Positions 1 through 8,940 of a DNA stretch of 56,421 nucleotides are shown here, piece after piece. A model generated the notes under the pieces. It had not been told where the DNA came from and made no database searches. It worked only from the letters and a program-made list of their open reading frames with translations. Both the position numbers and the translations under genes were made by a program. How positions within the stretch are numbered: the stretch's first letter is position 1; each line of letters opens with the position of its first letter. The stretch covers positions 1-56,421 of the forward strand of contig QMMN01000012.1 in assembly GCA_003647275.1 (NCBI GenBank). The letters run 5' to 3'. Origin of the DNA: Deltaproteobacteria bacterium. GTDB taxonomy: Bacteria; Desulfobacterota; Desulfobacteria; Desulfobacterales; C00003060.

Positions 1-1
1 A

Positions 2-136
2 CCCCAGCTTCCGCCCAGCATTGAAGAGGCAGCAAAGCAGCTGGGCGTTGAAGTCGATTATGCCAGCTTCCTGGGCAAGGCCGGTGACATGGTCGAAACA
101 GACAAACCCGGCGTTGTCCTGGCCCAGAATGTATGA
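2..136 (+). CDS. C-terminal end of an unidentified protein (partial)
   Basis: An open frame enters from the left edge and gives 44 codons before a TGA at 134-136. The visible tail is hydrophilic with alternating acidic and hydrophobic residues and has no cysteines, membrane segments or motif that I recognise. It ends 14 bases before the ATG of the next gene, on the same strand, so the two are probably cotranscribed. Because the next gene encodes a DsrK/HdrD-like electron carrier, a redox partner is a reasonable guess, but the sequence in the window does not prove it. Confidence 0.6.
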   Translation, partial: PQLPPSIEEAAKQLGVEVDYASFLGKAGDMVETDKPGVVLAQNV

Positions 137-150
137 AATAGGAGGATTTG

Positions 151-1491
151 ATGGAAGCTTTAGATCTAACCAAACGACCAAAGAGCAAGTTGGCACTTCA
201 GCCCGAATGGGCAGATGTGTGTTATACCTGCGGCACTTGTGCCAGTGGTTGCCCGGTGACTGGCGTGGACGGCTGGGACCCCAGAAAGGCGGTCCGCGCC
301 GCGCTCCTGGGCCTGGAACAGGAGTTGGTTGATTCCCGTTGGCCCTGGATCTGTACGGTGTGTGGGCGCTGTGAGTACATGTGTCCCCAGGGGGTTAAAT
401 TGAATTCCCTCATAAGGTATGCACGTACGCTCCGTGAGCGCGACAAGGTCCCCGGTGTTCTCCACAAAGGTGTGGCCATGTGCATGGAAAAGGGGAACAA
501 CCTTGGTATTCCCGAATTCGACTACCTCTTTCTCCTGGCTGATCTGAGCAAGGAAATGGAAGAAGGAACCGTTGAGGGACACCACGGTGAGGAATATCCT
601 GCCTACCCGGGATTTTATGTGCCGGTGGACAAAGAAGGGGCCAACATTATTGTCACCATCAACTCCAAAGAACCCATGGGCGAGCCAGAGGACATGATGT
701 TCTGGTGGCGGATCTTTTATGCGGCCAAGGAGAACTGGACCGTGCCCAAGCAGAACTGGGAAGGGGTTAACTGGGGGCTCTTCACCGGTGATGATGATGC
801 ATTGAAAGAACAGTGCCGCCGGATTATTGAGAATGCCAGAAAGGTAGGCGCCAAGACAATCCTATATCCGGAATGAGGCCACGCCTATTATGCGACCCGG
901 TTGGGTTTCACGAAATATTTTCCAGAGGTTTACGACGAGTTCAGGTGCGTGAGTGTTTTTGAACTATTAAAAGAATACATTGAAACGGGCAGGATCAAGC
1001 TTGATAAGTCCAGGTTTGAGGGAAAGAAAATAACCATCCACGATCCTTGCAACTATCACAGGAAATCATGGATGTCCTTCGGGCAGCACTTCCTGGATGA
1101 ATGCCGCTGGGTAACCGCTCAGTGCGGCCCAGAGATTGTGGAAATGGAGCCCCACGGACTGAATGCCATCTGCTGCGGGGCAGGCGGCGGGGCCTGGGCT
1201 GCTCCTTATGAGAGAGAACGGTTGGACTACGGCAAGTGGAAGGCAGACCAGATCAAGGCGACAGGTGCCGATCTGATATGCGCCCCCTGCCACAACTGCC
1301 GGGACCAGATCATGAAGGCCCTCACCAAGGAGTACGATCTTCCCCAAAGGACCTATTACATCTGGGAGTTGGTATCAGACTGTGTCATCTTCGAGCCGTG
1401 GAGTGAGGAAGAGGTCAAGAAGTCCCACGAAGAACGAGATAAGCAATACGAAAGGGACGGCGTCGAGTTAGAAGAAGAGGAGGAATACTAG
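151..1491 (+). CDS. DsrK/HdrD-like Fe-S oxidoreductase, probable selenoprotein (UGA = Sec242)
   Basis: Reading starts at ATG 151, five bases after AGGAGG (140-145). The frame runs to a TAG at 1489-1491 with one internal TGA at 874-876, giving 446 residues if it is read as selenocysteine. Residues 24-35 (CYTCGTCASGCP) and 68-79 (CTVCGRCEYMCP) are two 4Fe-4S ferredoxin-like motifs. The second half is a CCG domain: Cys300 in DPCNYH, Cys341-Cys342 in CCGAGGG, and Cys377 and Cys380. This arrangement is known from HdrD, DsrK and GlpC proteins, which bind a non-cubane Fe-S centre for disulfide chemistry. The TGA falls in YPE-U-GHAYYA, where relatives carry Cys in a PECGHA-type motif. Similarity continues without a break or frame change on both sides, and a small hairpin with a G-start loop follows at a suitable distance. 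A nonsense mutation is the alternative. The protein is probably cytoplasmic and linked to other Hdr-type carriers. Confidence 0.82.
895..906 (+). promoter_or_regulatory. Candidate bacterial SECIS hairpin
   Basis: Downstream of the in-frame UGA (874-876) the sequence ACCC-GGTT-GGGT can fold into a four-base-pair stem with the loop GGUU. The loop begins 22 nucleotides after the UGA and starts with G, which agrees with the known bacterial SECIS rule of a short hairpin with a guanine at the start of its apical loop, roughly 16-37 nucleotides from the UGA. The stem is short and I see no clear extension, so this is a candidate that fits and not proof. Confidence 0.5.
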
Positions 1492-1528
1492 ACCAGAGCT
1501 CCTGGCTATTTGCGAATAGAGAAAAAGT

Positions 1529-1562
1529 AAAAGGGATGCTGAATTTTTTCGGCATCCCTTTT
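1529..1562. terminator. Bidirectional intrinsic terminator between convergent genes
   Basis: An 11-base-pair stem (AAAAGGGATGC paired with GCATCCCTTTT) with a 12-base loop is followed by T residues on the plus strand, and the A run before it gives T residues on the minus strand. It lies 37 bases after the selenoprotein stop and 34 bases before the stop of the convergent flavoprotein gene, so it can serve both. Confidence 0.85.
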
Positions 1563-1595
1563 TTGTTTGTCTGAAAGAGCCCACAGTTCACAGTT

Positions 1596-2438
1596 TCAAT
1601 ATTCTTTTGGCAGGGTGTTGAGCTTGGCCAGGGTAAAGACGGGCCCATCCTTGCACACATACTCTGGACCTATATTGCACCGTCCGCACATGCCGATGCC
1701 ACATTTCATGCGGTTTTCCAAAGACATGATGATGGCTTCAGGAGGAAATCCGACCTTCTCCAGCACAGGCTGCGTAAACTTGATCATGATGGGTGGACCG
1801 CAAATAATCGCCACGCTGTTTTCGGCACTGGTAATTTTTTTCTCGGTGATACTTGGCACAAAACCGATGTGGTACTGGCAGAAGGGATCGTCGCTGCAGT
1901 CCACGGTGATATGCATGTGAATGTCGCTACGCCCCCGCCAGGCCGCGAGCTCATCTTTGTAAAGAAGCATCCCTTCATTTCTCGCGCCGTAGACCACGGA
2001 GATCTCTCCAAAACGCTTGCGGTTTTCTGGGGCTAGCAGGTAAACGATGGTCGAGCGAAGAGTGGTAAAGGCAAAACCGCCGCCGATAACAACCACGTTC
2101 TTTCCTTCCATCTCATCAAGGGGGTAACTGTTACCAAGGGGACCGCGCACGCCTAGAATCCCCCCCTCCTCCATGTTGTGCAAATGGGTGGTCACAACAC
2201 CCGCCTTATTCACTGTAAAAAGGAGAAAGCCAGACTCTGTTGGAGAAGAAGCAATCCCAATGGGGCATTCCCCTTTACCTGCCACTGAGAGTTCGGCAAA
2301 CTGACCGGGGCGGTATTGAAACCGCTTTTCATCTTCAGGGTCCAAGAAGGCTACCCTGAAGGTCTTTATATTGCGGTCTTCAGTTTCGATGGTAATCTTT
2401 TCGATACGGACAGGATAGGGAAGATACGGGTTTTCCAC
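1596..2438 (-). CDS. FAD/NAD(P)-binding oxidoreductase subunit (sulfhydrogenase gamma / AsrB / FlxA type)
   Basis: The start chosen is GTG at 2438, preceded by AAGGAGT; codons further upstream read into a palindromic repeat and are unlikely to be translated. The protein has 280 residues, typical of the family. An N-terminal ferredoxin-reductase-like FAD domain shows YRPGQFAEL and the SSP motif, the NAD(P) domain shows VVVIGGGFAF at about residues 130-140, and the C-terminus has four cysteines in CGIGMCGRC and VCKDG that bind a 2Fe-2S cluster. Such subunits pass electrons between NAD(P)H and an Fe-S partner. The natural partner is the Fe-S protein at 3888-4928. Here the two are separated by a DNA methyltransferase gene, which is unusual. 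Confidence 0.85.
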   Translation of the reverse strand: MENPYLPYPVRIEKITIETEDRNIKTFRVAFLDPEDEKRFQYRPGQFAELSVAGKGECPIGIASSPTESGFLLFTVNKAGVVTTHLHNMEEGGILGVRGPLGNSYPLDEMEGKNVVVIGGGFAFTTLRSTIVYLLAPENRKRFGEISVVYGARNEGMLLYKDELAAWRGRSDIHMHITVDCSDDPFCQYHIGFVPSITEKKITSAENSVAIICGPPIMIKFTQPVLEKVGFPPEAIIMSLENRMKCGIGMCGRCNIGPEYVCKDGPVFTLAKLNTLPKEY

Positions 2439-2460
2439 AAAGTGACTCCTTTTTTGAGAC

Positions 2461-2482
2461 TCCCTGCAGCAAGCTGCAGGGA
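2461..2482. repeat. 22-bp palindrome of the CTCCCTGCAGC repeat family
   Basis: TCCCTGCAGC and GCTGCAGGGA flank a two-base centre, a perfect inverted repeat. It lies 23 bases upstream of the GTG of the flavoprotein gene, in its leader. The same core recurs at 5003-5112 and, altered, at 18806-18880. Confidence 0.8.
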
Positions 2483-2511
2483 ATGTGCTTAGTACCGACG
2501 CGCAGCGCCAA

Positions 2512-3822
2512 TTACGGATCACTTTCATGCTTCATCTTTGATTTTGCGGATAAAGCAACAAACTTACTTTTCATCTTGTAATTCGATACTGTATCCACCT
2601 CAACCAATGCTTTTTTAACCAGGTGAGCATTAACAAAAGTTTTATTTTTTAAGTAGAGGTAACATAATAGATTGTCATTTTCTTCATGCTTCATCTCATC
2701 AAATTTTAGGAATACCTTCTGTCCCTTGGTTAGATTTTCTATAAACTGAACAGCTTCTGTATTGTTTTTGCCATTTGCTTTTACTCCAACAAGATTCACA
2801 TGGGCTCCTGTGTCTAACAATATCTCTGATGGAGAGATGACCTTTTTAACTGAATAGTATCTCTCTTTATGCTTCTCTTTTTCATCTATTCGGGAACCAA
2901 ACCTTAAGGTTTTTGGGTCAATTTTACGGTTAAAGGACACCGGATCCTTGAAAGTGTAAGGTAAATCCTGGATCTCTCGGTCAAAGTCTATGTGGTCTCT
3001 TTTCTGGTTAATGATCTCAATTTTCTCCTTTTTCTTAAAAAGTCCTATATTCTCCATTAATCTTTTCTTGATGGCAAATAAATACTCCGAATTGATCTCA
3101 TACCCTATGGAATTCCTGGACAGTTTAAGCGCCGCAACAGATGTTGTTCCGCTTCCAAGGAATGGATCTAGGACTGTATCTCCAACAAAGCTAAACATCT
3201 TAATTAATCTTTTAGGTAGCTCTTCTGGAAAGGGAGCTATATGTTTACCCTGTTTTTCCCCACTAAAACTCCAGTGCCCATAAAAGTATCGGTTCCATTC
3301 ATCTTTAGAAAGTCGTGATTGTTCTTTTATTTCTTTTCTTACCTTAGGGGATTTTCCTAATTTCTTGAAAATCAGGATGAATTCGTAGTCTAACTTAATA
3401 ATTCCATTTCTTGGATAAGGGAAGGAACCCATCACGGTTGCGCCCCCTGTTGTATTGCAAGTCGTCACCTTCTGCCAGATAATTGCACCCATATAATCAA
3501 AACCAATCGTTTCGCAGAACTTAATAATTTCTGTGCGAATAGGAATGATTTTGTATCTACCGTAGTAAACAGAACGAGCAAACTGATCGCCGATGTTGAT
3601 ACAGAGTCGACACCCCTTATGAAGAATACGATGGCACTCCTTCCAAACGACGTTTAGATTGTTGATATAATCCTCATAAGTATCATTATAACCGATTTGC
3701 TCTTTTGGACCGTAATCTTTCAGTTGCCAGTATGGAGGAGAAGTAATAATTAAGTGCACAGATTCGTCCTCCACCTCTTTCATCCTTCTTGAATCGCCAA
3801 TGATTATCTTATGCCAACCCAT
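2512..3822 (-). CDS. Orphan DNA methyltransferase with a degenerate SNase-like C-terminal domain
   Basis: ATG 3822 (MGWHKIII) is chosen because AAGGA lies seven bases upstream. The product has 436 residues. Motif IV TSPPYW is at residues 27-32 and motif I, DPFLGSGTT, near residue 218, the order expected for beta-class N4-cytosine or N6-adenine DNA methyltransferases (DNA methylase N-4/N-6 family). About residues 320-430 resemble the staphylococcal nuclease fold (matching stretches near AHVNLVGVKANG, EAVQFIENL and FVNAHLVKKAL). The acidic and arginine residues of the nuclease active site appear replaced: DGDT by SPSE, RL by NL, and the later YGR by DNL. The domain is therefore probably a binding module, not an enzyme. 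No restriction gene adjoins it. The gene is visibly richer in A and T than its neighbours and sits between two electron-transfer subunits, which suggests transfer into the locus. Confidence 0.82.
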   Translation of the reverse strand: MGWHKIIIGDSRRMKEVEDESVHLIITSPPYWQLKDYGPKEQIGYNDTYEDYINNLNVVWKECHRILHKGCRLCINIGDQFARSVYYGRYKIIPIRTEIIKFCETIGFDYMGAIIWQKVTTCNTTGGATVMGSFPYPRNGIIKLDYEFILIFKKLGKSPKVRKEIKEQSRLSKDEWNRYFYGHWSFSGEKQGKHIAPFPEELPKRLIKMFSFVGDTVLDPFLGSGTTSVAALKLSRNSIGYEINSEYLFAIKKRLMENIGLFKKKEKIEIINQKRDHIDFDREIQDLPYTFKDPVSFNRKIDPKTLRFGSRIDEKEKHKERYYSVKKVISPSEILLDTGAHVNLVGVKANGKNNTEAVQFIENLTKGQKVFLKFDEMKHEENDNLLCYLYLKNKTFVNAHLVKKALVEVDTVSNYKMKSKFVALSAKSKMKHESDP

Positions 3823-3887
3823 ATCTTGATCCTTCTCTTTGATGTGGTTACAGGCATCAACGTCCCCACATCCTAACAATCCGCAAC

Positions 3888-4928
3888 TCAACGCTTGCAC
3901 TCATTCATCATCCGGCAAACTTCACGGATATCAATATTGACCGGGCAGTGCTGCACACAGCGTCCACACCCCACACAGGCCACACCATTCTTATACTTGT
4001 CTACATAATATTTCAGCTTGTGCATGAAACGCTGGCGCACTCGATGGATCTTTTGCCCCCTGGGATTATGTCCTGATGCATGCAGGGTGAAGAGGGGGAA
4101 CATGCAGGAATCCCAGTTGCGAATCCGAATGCCAGCACGCCCATAGGTCTCATCTTGGATGTCAAAACACCAGCAGGTAGGACAAAGATAGGTGCAAACC
4201 CCGCAGTTGATGCAGGCAAAATGTACCTCTTCCCAGAAGTCGGCCTCATAAAGGGCAAGGGTGTCAAGGTCGGCGAGTCTGGAGGTATCGACCCTTGAAA
4301 TGGTCTTCGCTTCGGCTCTTTTCTGAATGGCCAAAGCCTTTTCAATGAAGTTTTCTTCAGTATCTTCGAAGGCTTCCGCAGTCTGAAAGAGGGACGTCCC
4401 TTTTTGTGTGAGGATCTTGGCTAAAAAGGCCTCGCCAGTGTCCGTCAAAAGCACGTCCAGTCCTGTCTCATCAAAGGGCCCCCCTCCCACGGAGGTGCAA
4501 AAACAGGTGGAACAGGGTGCGGTGCATCCCAGGCCCACCAGGGTGGTCGCCTCCCGAGCCCTCACCCACCATGGGTCGCGAAACCTTGGTGTATCAAAGT
4601 TTACATCCACCAGCTTAAAGGCCCTTGCATCACAAGGCCGGATCCCGATGACAGCGCGGGGCGAATCGTCTTTTGGCACCTCATTGAGGATATATGCGTC
4701 ATCTCTGGCAGGGTCCAGACTATACTCAAACATTCGATCGGATTGGGGAAGAAACAGAAACTTGGGAGAAAGACGGCTGTTTTGGAAAGAAAGATCTATC
4801 TGAGAGGCATCCTGGATCGGCATGAAATGGATGATATCTCCCTGCCGCACCGGACCATAGAGCCGATAGGAAGCCTTGAGGCTGTTCAAAAAAGCAGAAA
4901 AACGTCCTTTCGCAATCTTTCGTTTCAT
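3888..4928 (-). CDS. 4Fe-4S dicluster subunit (sulfhydrogenase beta / AsrA / FlxB type)
   Basis: The 346-residue protein starts at ATG 4928 after AAGGT. Its C-terminal half has two ferredoxin motifs, CINCGVCTYLCPTC at about residue 238 and CVGCGRCVQHCP near 325, so it can hold two 4Fe-4S clusters. A central CTAPCSTCFC gives further cysteines. GIRPCDARAF is typical of the family that includes the AsrA subunit of anaerobic sulfite reductase, archaeal sulfhydrogenase beta subunits and proteins of flavin oxidoreductase (Flx) complexes. Such proteins carry electrons between a flavoprotein and a catalytic or Hdr subunit. The flavoprotein at 1596-2438 is the likely partner and is on the same strand, with the methyltransferase gene between them. 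The exact complex cannot be named from sequence alone. Confidence 0.85.
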   Translation of the reverse strand: MKRKIAKGRFSAFLNSLKASYRLYGPVRQGDIIHFMPIQDASQIDLSFQNSRLSPKFLFLPQSDRMFEYSLDPARDDAYILNEVPKDDSPRAVIGIRPCDARAFKLVDVNFDTPRFRDPWWVRAREATTLVGLGCTAPCSTCFCTSVGGGPFDETGLDVLLTDTGEAFLAKILTQKGTSLFQTAEAFEDTEENFIEKALAIQKRAEAKTISRVDTSRLADLDTLALYEADFWEEVHFACINCGVCTYLCPTCWCFDIQDETYGRAGIRIRNWDSCMFPLFTLHASGHNPRGQKIHRVRQRFMHKLKYYVDKYKNGVACVGCGRCVQHCPVNIDIREVCRMMNECKR

Positions 4929-5002
4929 GGGGACCTTAAAGCTGTTGGTTTGCCTCGGCCGGTTTTGTTGTATTGGTTCGCTTCGTTTTATTCAGTTAAC
5001 CA

Positions 5003-5112
5003 ATTGAAGCTCCCTGCAGCAAGCCCTGTTGAACCGCAATAGCGAGCGAATCAAAATGGTAACCTTCCTTACGGTCGAAGATTCCCTGCAGCTTGCTGCA
5101 GGGAGCTTCAAT
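5003..5112. repeat. 21-bp inverted repeat pair of the CTCCCTGCAGC family
   Basis: The left arm at 5003-5023 and the right arm at 5092-5112 are perfect reverse complements over 21 bases (ATTGAAGCTCCC and on to GCAAG). The right arm also contains its own local palindrome at 5084-5103. The unit stands upstream of the Fe-S gene (start 4928) and just before the foldback element at 5133. Confidence 0.8.
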
Positions 5113-5132
5113 CATGTCTCTGGCTATAAGCT

Positions 5133-5374
5133 ATTAGAAGCTATTTCAAAACCCTTTGACGACTCATTTTGGCCATTTTTGCAAAAAGTTCTTAGTGAAG
5201 CGAAGTGTCAAAAAATTGTAACTGTTTGAGGACGTTAGCCCGAGTTAGCGCATGGGTTGCGGCTGACGCCTTGGACAGAGGCACGACGTGCTACAATTTT
5301 AGCAAAGCGAGCTTAGAACTTTTTGCAAAAAGGCTGAACAGACCAAGGAAAAGGGGGTTGAAATAGCTTCTAAT
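5133..5374. mobile_element. MITE-like foldback element, copy 1
   Basis: The ends are inverted repeats: ATTAGAAGCTATTTCAA at the left (from 5133) and its complement ending at 5374. Inside, a second pair (TTTTTGCAAAAAGTTCT and AGAACTTTTTGCAAAAA) makes nearly the whole 242 bp an imperfect palindrome. The centre shares ACTGTTTGAGG, the GACAGAGGCAC-like stretch and other words with the element at 35048-35303. It has no coding capacity. I see no clear target-site duplication here. Confidence 0.6.
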
Positions 5375-5695
5375 TTTAATTTCACTCGGGAAACCTTTTG
5401 ATTGTGATTGCTTGTTATGGTATGCGATACTATTGAACCGTAGAAACGGTTTTACTCTACAGAGGGTTAGAGTGTGCGACCCCTTTATACCCTTACTTGG
5501 GGACGGAATTCTATTTCATTTTTTGCCTCTGCAGGAAAAACGGACTCTTGGCCTTTAGCCTAAACCAAAGGCAGGGCATGTGTCGACAAAAACGATCAAC
5601 CCGTATTTTTTATATCAACTCGCTGCCACCCATGTCAAGCCATAGAAGTAATTAGCCGTTTTAGCAGCATGCCTGACAAAAGGAGTACGCGCTCT
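5375..5695 (+). other. Leader region of the binding-protein operon
   Basis: No gene is seen in these 321 bases. It must hold the promoter of the downstream three-gene operon, but I find no GG-N10-GC sigma-54 signature. A TACTAT element near 5428 could be a -10 box, with only poor -35 candidates. The ribosome-binding site AAAGGAGT lies just before the start at 5696, and a possible earlier in-frame ATG at 5669 is rejected because it comes before that site. Confidence 0.4.
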
Positions 5696-6898
5696 ATGAA
5701 GAAAAGTAAATTAATGAATCTTGGCATGATCTCCATTGCTATAATGAGCCTTATGATGTCCTGCCAGAGGCATCCTGATCAAAAAGACGATACCACATCT
5801 CTTGGCGTCACAGATACTGAGATCCTGATCGGATCATCCTGTGCCCTAACCGGGCACGCCAGCTTTTTGGGGACCAACTATATTCATGGGGCTCTATCCT
5901 ATATCAATCGCGTTAACGAAAAAGGCGGCGTTCACGGACGGAAGATCAGGGTTACTGTCTACGACGATGGTTATGATCCACCACGTTGTGTGTTCAATAC
6001 CCAAAGGCTTATCAACCAAGACAAGGTCTTTGCACTTTTTTGCTACGTGGGCACACCAACCTCAGTAGAGATCATACCCATTGTGGAGGAATCCAAGATC
6101 CCAGTGGTAGGGCTGTTCACAGGCGCCAATGCCTTGCGGAATCCATTCAGGAAGTATATTTTCAACATAAGGGCATCCTACTATCAGGAGATTGCAGCCA
6201 TGGTTAAACACCTGGTCGAGGATGAAGGATCAAGGAAGTTTGCTGTTTTTTACCAGTATGATGCCTATGGGTTTGATGGGCTTACTGGCGCAGAACTCGC
6301 TTTAAAGAAGTACAACCTCGAGCCTATTGCTCGGGCCAGCTACATGCGGGGCACCATGGATGTGGAGCAAGCCCTTGAAAAGATTGTGGCCTCAGGTGCC
6401 GAGGTCGTCATTATGATCGGCACCTATGATCCCTGCGCCAAGTTTATCAGGCTGGCACGGGCAAGGGATTTTTTCCCTGTCTTTTATAACGTCTCTTTTG
6501 TGGGAGGCAATGAGCTGGCCAGAAAACTGGGGTCAGATGGAGAAGGGGTTATCGTTACGCAAGTCGTCCCATCGCCTGATACAAGGGCCCTGTTACCAAG
6601 GGTCGATGAATACTGCCGGCTACTTGAAAAATACTATCCTAAAGATCAGCCCAGCTATGTCGGTGTTGAAGGCTTTATCAATGCCAGGGTCCTGGTAAGG
6701 GGTCTCGAACTTGCAGGAAGGAAGCTTGACAGGGAAAGCTTTATCTCAGCCATGGAATCGATGGAAGAATATTGTACGGGTATCGGACATGCTGTAACAT
6801 TCGGGCCAAAGGATCACCAAGGCCTTGATACGGTGTATTTTAGCCAAATAATAGGTGGCAAACTCGTTTTGGTAACAGCATGGCATTTCGCGCATTAG
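5696..6898 (+). CDS. Periplasmic branched-chain-amino-acid-type binding lipoprotein (Peripla_BP_6)
   Basis: ATG 5696 follows AAAGGAGT by nine bases and gives 400 residues. The N-terminus is a signal sequence ending in LMMSC, a plausible lipobox. The mature part has the LivJ-like fold: ILIGSSCALTGHASFLG at the start of the ligand domain, VNEKGGVHGRKI and the VYDDGYDP segment. Proteins of this family bind small ligands such as amino acids or amides. No transporter permease or ATPase lies nearby. The stop overlaps the start of the membrane histidine kinase by 19 bases, so the protein more likely serves as a sensory ligand receptor for that kinase than as a transport component. The ligand cannot be read from the sequence. 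Confidence 0.85.
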   Translation: MKKSKLMNLGMISIAIMSLMMSCQRHPDQKDDTTSLGVTDTEILIGSSCALTGHASFLGTNYIHGALSYINRVNEKGGVHGRKIRVTVYDDGYDPPRCVFNTQRLINQDKVFALFCYVGTPTSVEIIPIVEESKIPVVGLFTGANALRNPFRKYIFNIRASYYQEIAAMVKHLVEDEGSRKFAVFYQYDAYGFDGLTGAELALKKYNLEPIARASYMRGTMDVEQALEKIVASGAEVVIMIGTYDPCAKFIRLARARDFFPVFYNVSFVGGNELARKLGSDGEGVIVTQVVPSPDTRALLPRVDEYCRLLEKYYPKDQPSYVGVEGFINARVLVRGLELAGRKLDRESFISAMESMEEYCTGIGHAVTFGPKDHQGLDTVYFSQIIGGKLVLVTAWHFAH

Positions 6899-8940
6899 TT
6901 CAATCTTTCGAGAACCTGACCATTCGGCGAAAGGTGCTTTACAGCACGATCGTCATGTTTGTTTTCATTGGAATACTGAGCAGTATCGCCAACTGGCTTA
7001 TCTTCATCCCGTCAGTCATCGAACAGATCCAAATTCAGAGTATGCGCGTTGCCCACTCCTTGGTTACCAGATGTCGCCCTCGCATACTTTCAAACAACCT
7101 CCCCATGCTCACCGGCATTCTGTTTCAAACCAAGGGGATGGAAACAGGCCTTGCGTATGTCTTTGTCACGGACGCAAAGAATCAAATATTGGCCCACACC
7201 TTTTTCTATAGCATTCCCCATGGCATAGAAAAAGCCAACCAGCTGGAGCCATACGAAGATGAAAAGGTTCAACTCATTACCGTACGTGGTAAATCGGTCT
7301 ATGATACCGCCGTTTCCATAAAGGAGGGTCTCAAGAAGATTGGCACGGTGCATGTTGGCGTGGAAAAAAAGCCCGTTGATGCAATAACTTTACAAATCGG
7401 GATGACATTAACAGCGGTCATGCTCATCATTATCCTCCTCGCAGGTCTTCTTAGTAGCATGGTAGCAACTTATATCTCAAAACCTTTATTGAGACTTATT
7501 CAGGCCATGAATGACCTGTCCGCAGGCAAGACCCAGCAACTCCCTCGCTTTTTTCAAAAGCTGAGATGCTGGGAAGTCATGAACTGCACCGAAGACAAAT
7601 GCCCTGTATACCAAAAGGACGACCTGTTTTGCTGGCTCACAGGCGGAATCCTCCGCCACGGCAAGGAGCAAAAGAGCTTCCCGGAAAAAATGGAAGCATG
7701 TCATAAGTGCAGTGTGTACAAGATGCAGGGAGAAAATGAAATTGTGCAGATTTCCAATGCCTTCATCAATATCATCTCTACGGTTCAAAGTGCAGCTGAC
7801 AAAACAAAGGCGTCTGAAGAGAAATATCGACTTTTGTTCAATTACGACCCAAACCCCCTCTTTGTCGTTAATATGGATTCGGGCAAGATCCTGGATGTGA
7901 ACGATCTGGCCACCATTACGTATGGATATGAGCGCGAAGAAATGATAGAGATGTCTTTTGAGGACCTTTTCGATGCAGACGAAGCAGATCGCTTCTGGAA
8001 GGAACTCCACCATTTTCCCGGGAAAGAATATATCTTCTTGCCCAAGGTCTGGGCCAGGAAGAAGGATGGCCATCATTTCTTTATCGATCTCCATGCCAGG
8101 GTCGGAAAATTTCAAAAAATACAAAATGGAGGCCTTGCTCTCTCCTTAATTGTGAGGACTGTTGACATTACTCAACGTCTTGAACGGGAGGCTCAGCTCA
8201 CGCAAGCCAGTAAAATGGCCACCCTTGGTGAGATGGCAACCGGAATTGCCCACGAGCTCAATCAGCCCCTGAATGTGATGCGGGTGGGAGCCGATTTTCT
8301 TGCCAAGATGATCAAACGAGGGCAAAAGGTCTCCGAGAAACAGCTATTGGAGGTAAGCTGTAACATAAGCGAGCAGGTGGACCGGGCCAGCAACATCATC
8401 AGCCATCTGCGGGCGTTTGGCCGAAAGAGCGACCTGAAGGTTTATCCGGTGGACTTGAATGAACCGATTCGAGCTGTGTTTACCATTCTGGGCCAGCAGC
8501 TCAAATTGCGCGACATCAAGGTAAGGCTCAACCTGGACAAGGACTTGCCCAAGATCCTAGCCGACAAAAATCGGCTCGAGCAAATCTTTCTGAACCTGGT
8601 AACCAATGCCAGAGATGCTATGGAAGCAAAGGGGCCAAAAGCGAACAAGGAGATCACCATTACGACCTCCCAGGCAGGAAACAGGGTGATGGCCGTGGTC
8701 TCTGACACAGGCACGGGCATGCCAGACAGCATTCGGCAAAAAATCTTTGAGCCATTTTTTACCACCAAAGAGGTGGGAAAAGGAACCGGCGTGGGGTTAT
8801 CTATTACCTATACCCTTGTGAAAGATTTCAAAGGCGATATCGACGTGGAATCGACCCTGGGCGTGGGGACAACGTTCAAGCTTAGCTTTCCCGTCTATCA
8901 AGAAAAAGGAGGTCCCCATGAGGAAATTGTTAATCATTGA
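6880..8940 (+). CDS. Membrane sensor histidine kinase with HAMP, two-CW and PAS domains
   Basis: The 686-residue protein begins inside the end of the binding-protein gene. Membrane segments lie at about residues 20-45 and 168-192, with a periplasmic sensor between them. A HAMP linker follows, and then a cysteine-rich stretch at about 225-285 ([26 protein letters not shown]) of the two-CW type. After it come a PAS domain at about 310-430, a HisKA segment with the phosphoacceptor in GIAHELNQP near residue 460, and an HATPase domain with [17 protein letters not shown] and GTGVGLS. It probably detects the ligand of the adjacent lipoprotein or a redox state through the cysteines. The last 23 bases overlap the next gene, pointing to translational coupling with the receiver-kinase hybrid. 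Confidence 0.9.
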   Translation: MAFRALVQSFENLTIRRKVLYSTIVMFVFIGILSSIANWLIFIPSVIEQIQIQSMRVAHSLVTRCRPRILSNNLPMLTGILFQTKGMETGLAYVFVTDAKNQILAHTFFYSIPHGIEKANQLEPYEDEKVQLITVRGKSVYDTAVSIKEGLKKIGTVHVGVEKKPVDAITLQIGMTLTAVMLIIILLAGLLSSMVATYISKPLLRLIQAMNDLSAGKTQQLPRFFQKLRCWEVMNCTEDKCPVYQKDDLFCWLTGGILRHGKEQKSFPEKMEACHKCSVYKMQGENEIVQISNAFINIISTVQSAADKTKASEEKYRLLFNYDPNPLFVVNMDSGKILDVNDLATITYGYEREEMIEMSFEDLFDADEADRFWKELHHFPGKEYIFLPKVWARKKDGHHFFIDLHARVGKFQKIQNGGLALSLIVRTVDITQRLEREAQLTQASKMATLGEMATGIAHELNQPLNVMRVGADFLAKMIKRGQKVSEKQLLEVSCNISEQVDRASNIISHLRAFGRKSDLKVYPVDLNEPIRAVFTILGQQLKLRDIKVRLNLDKDLPKILADKNRLEQIFLNLVTNARDAMEAKGPKANKEITITTSQAGNRVMAVVSDTGTGMPDSIRQKIFEPFFTTKEVGKGTGVGLSITYTLVKDFKGDIDVESTLGVGTTFKLSFPVYQEKGGPHEEIVNH

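Noticed and set aside
874-876. TGA as a plain nonsense mutation that splits the DsrK/HdrD-like gene
   Set aside because: Family motifs continue in the same frame without loss, the position fits a conserved cysteine, and a possible SECIS follows. It remains the alternative if the genome lacks selenocysteine genes.
5722-5742. Possible sigma-54 promoter TTGGCATGATCTCCATTGCT
   Set aside because: It lies inside the signal-peptide coding region and has 13 bases between GG and GC, not ten.
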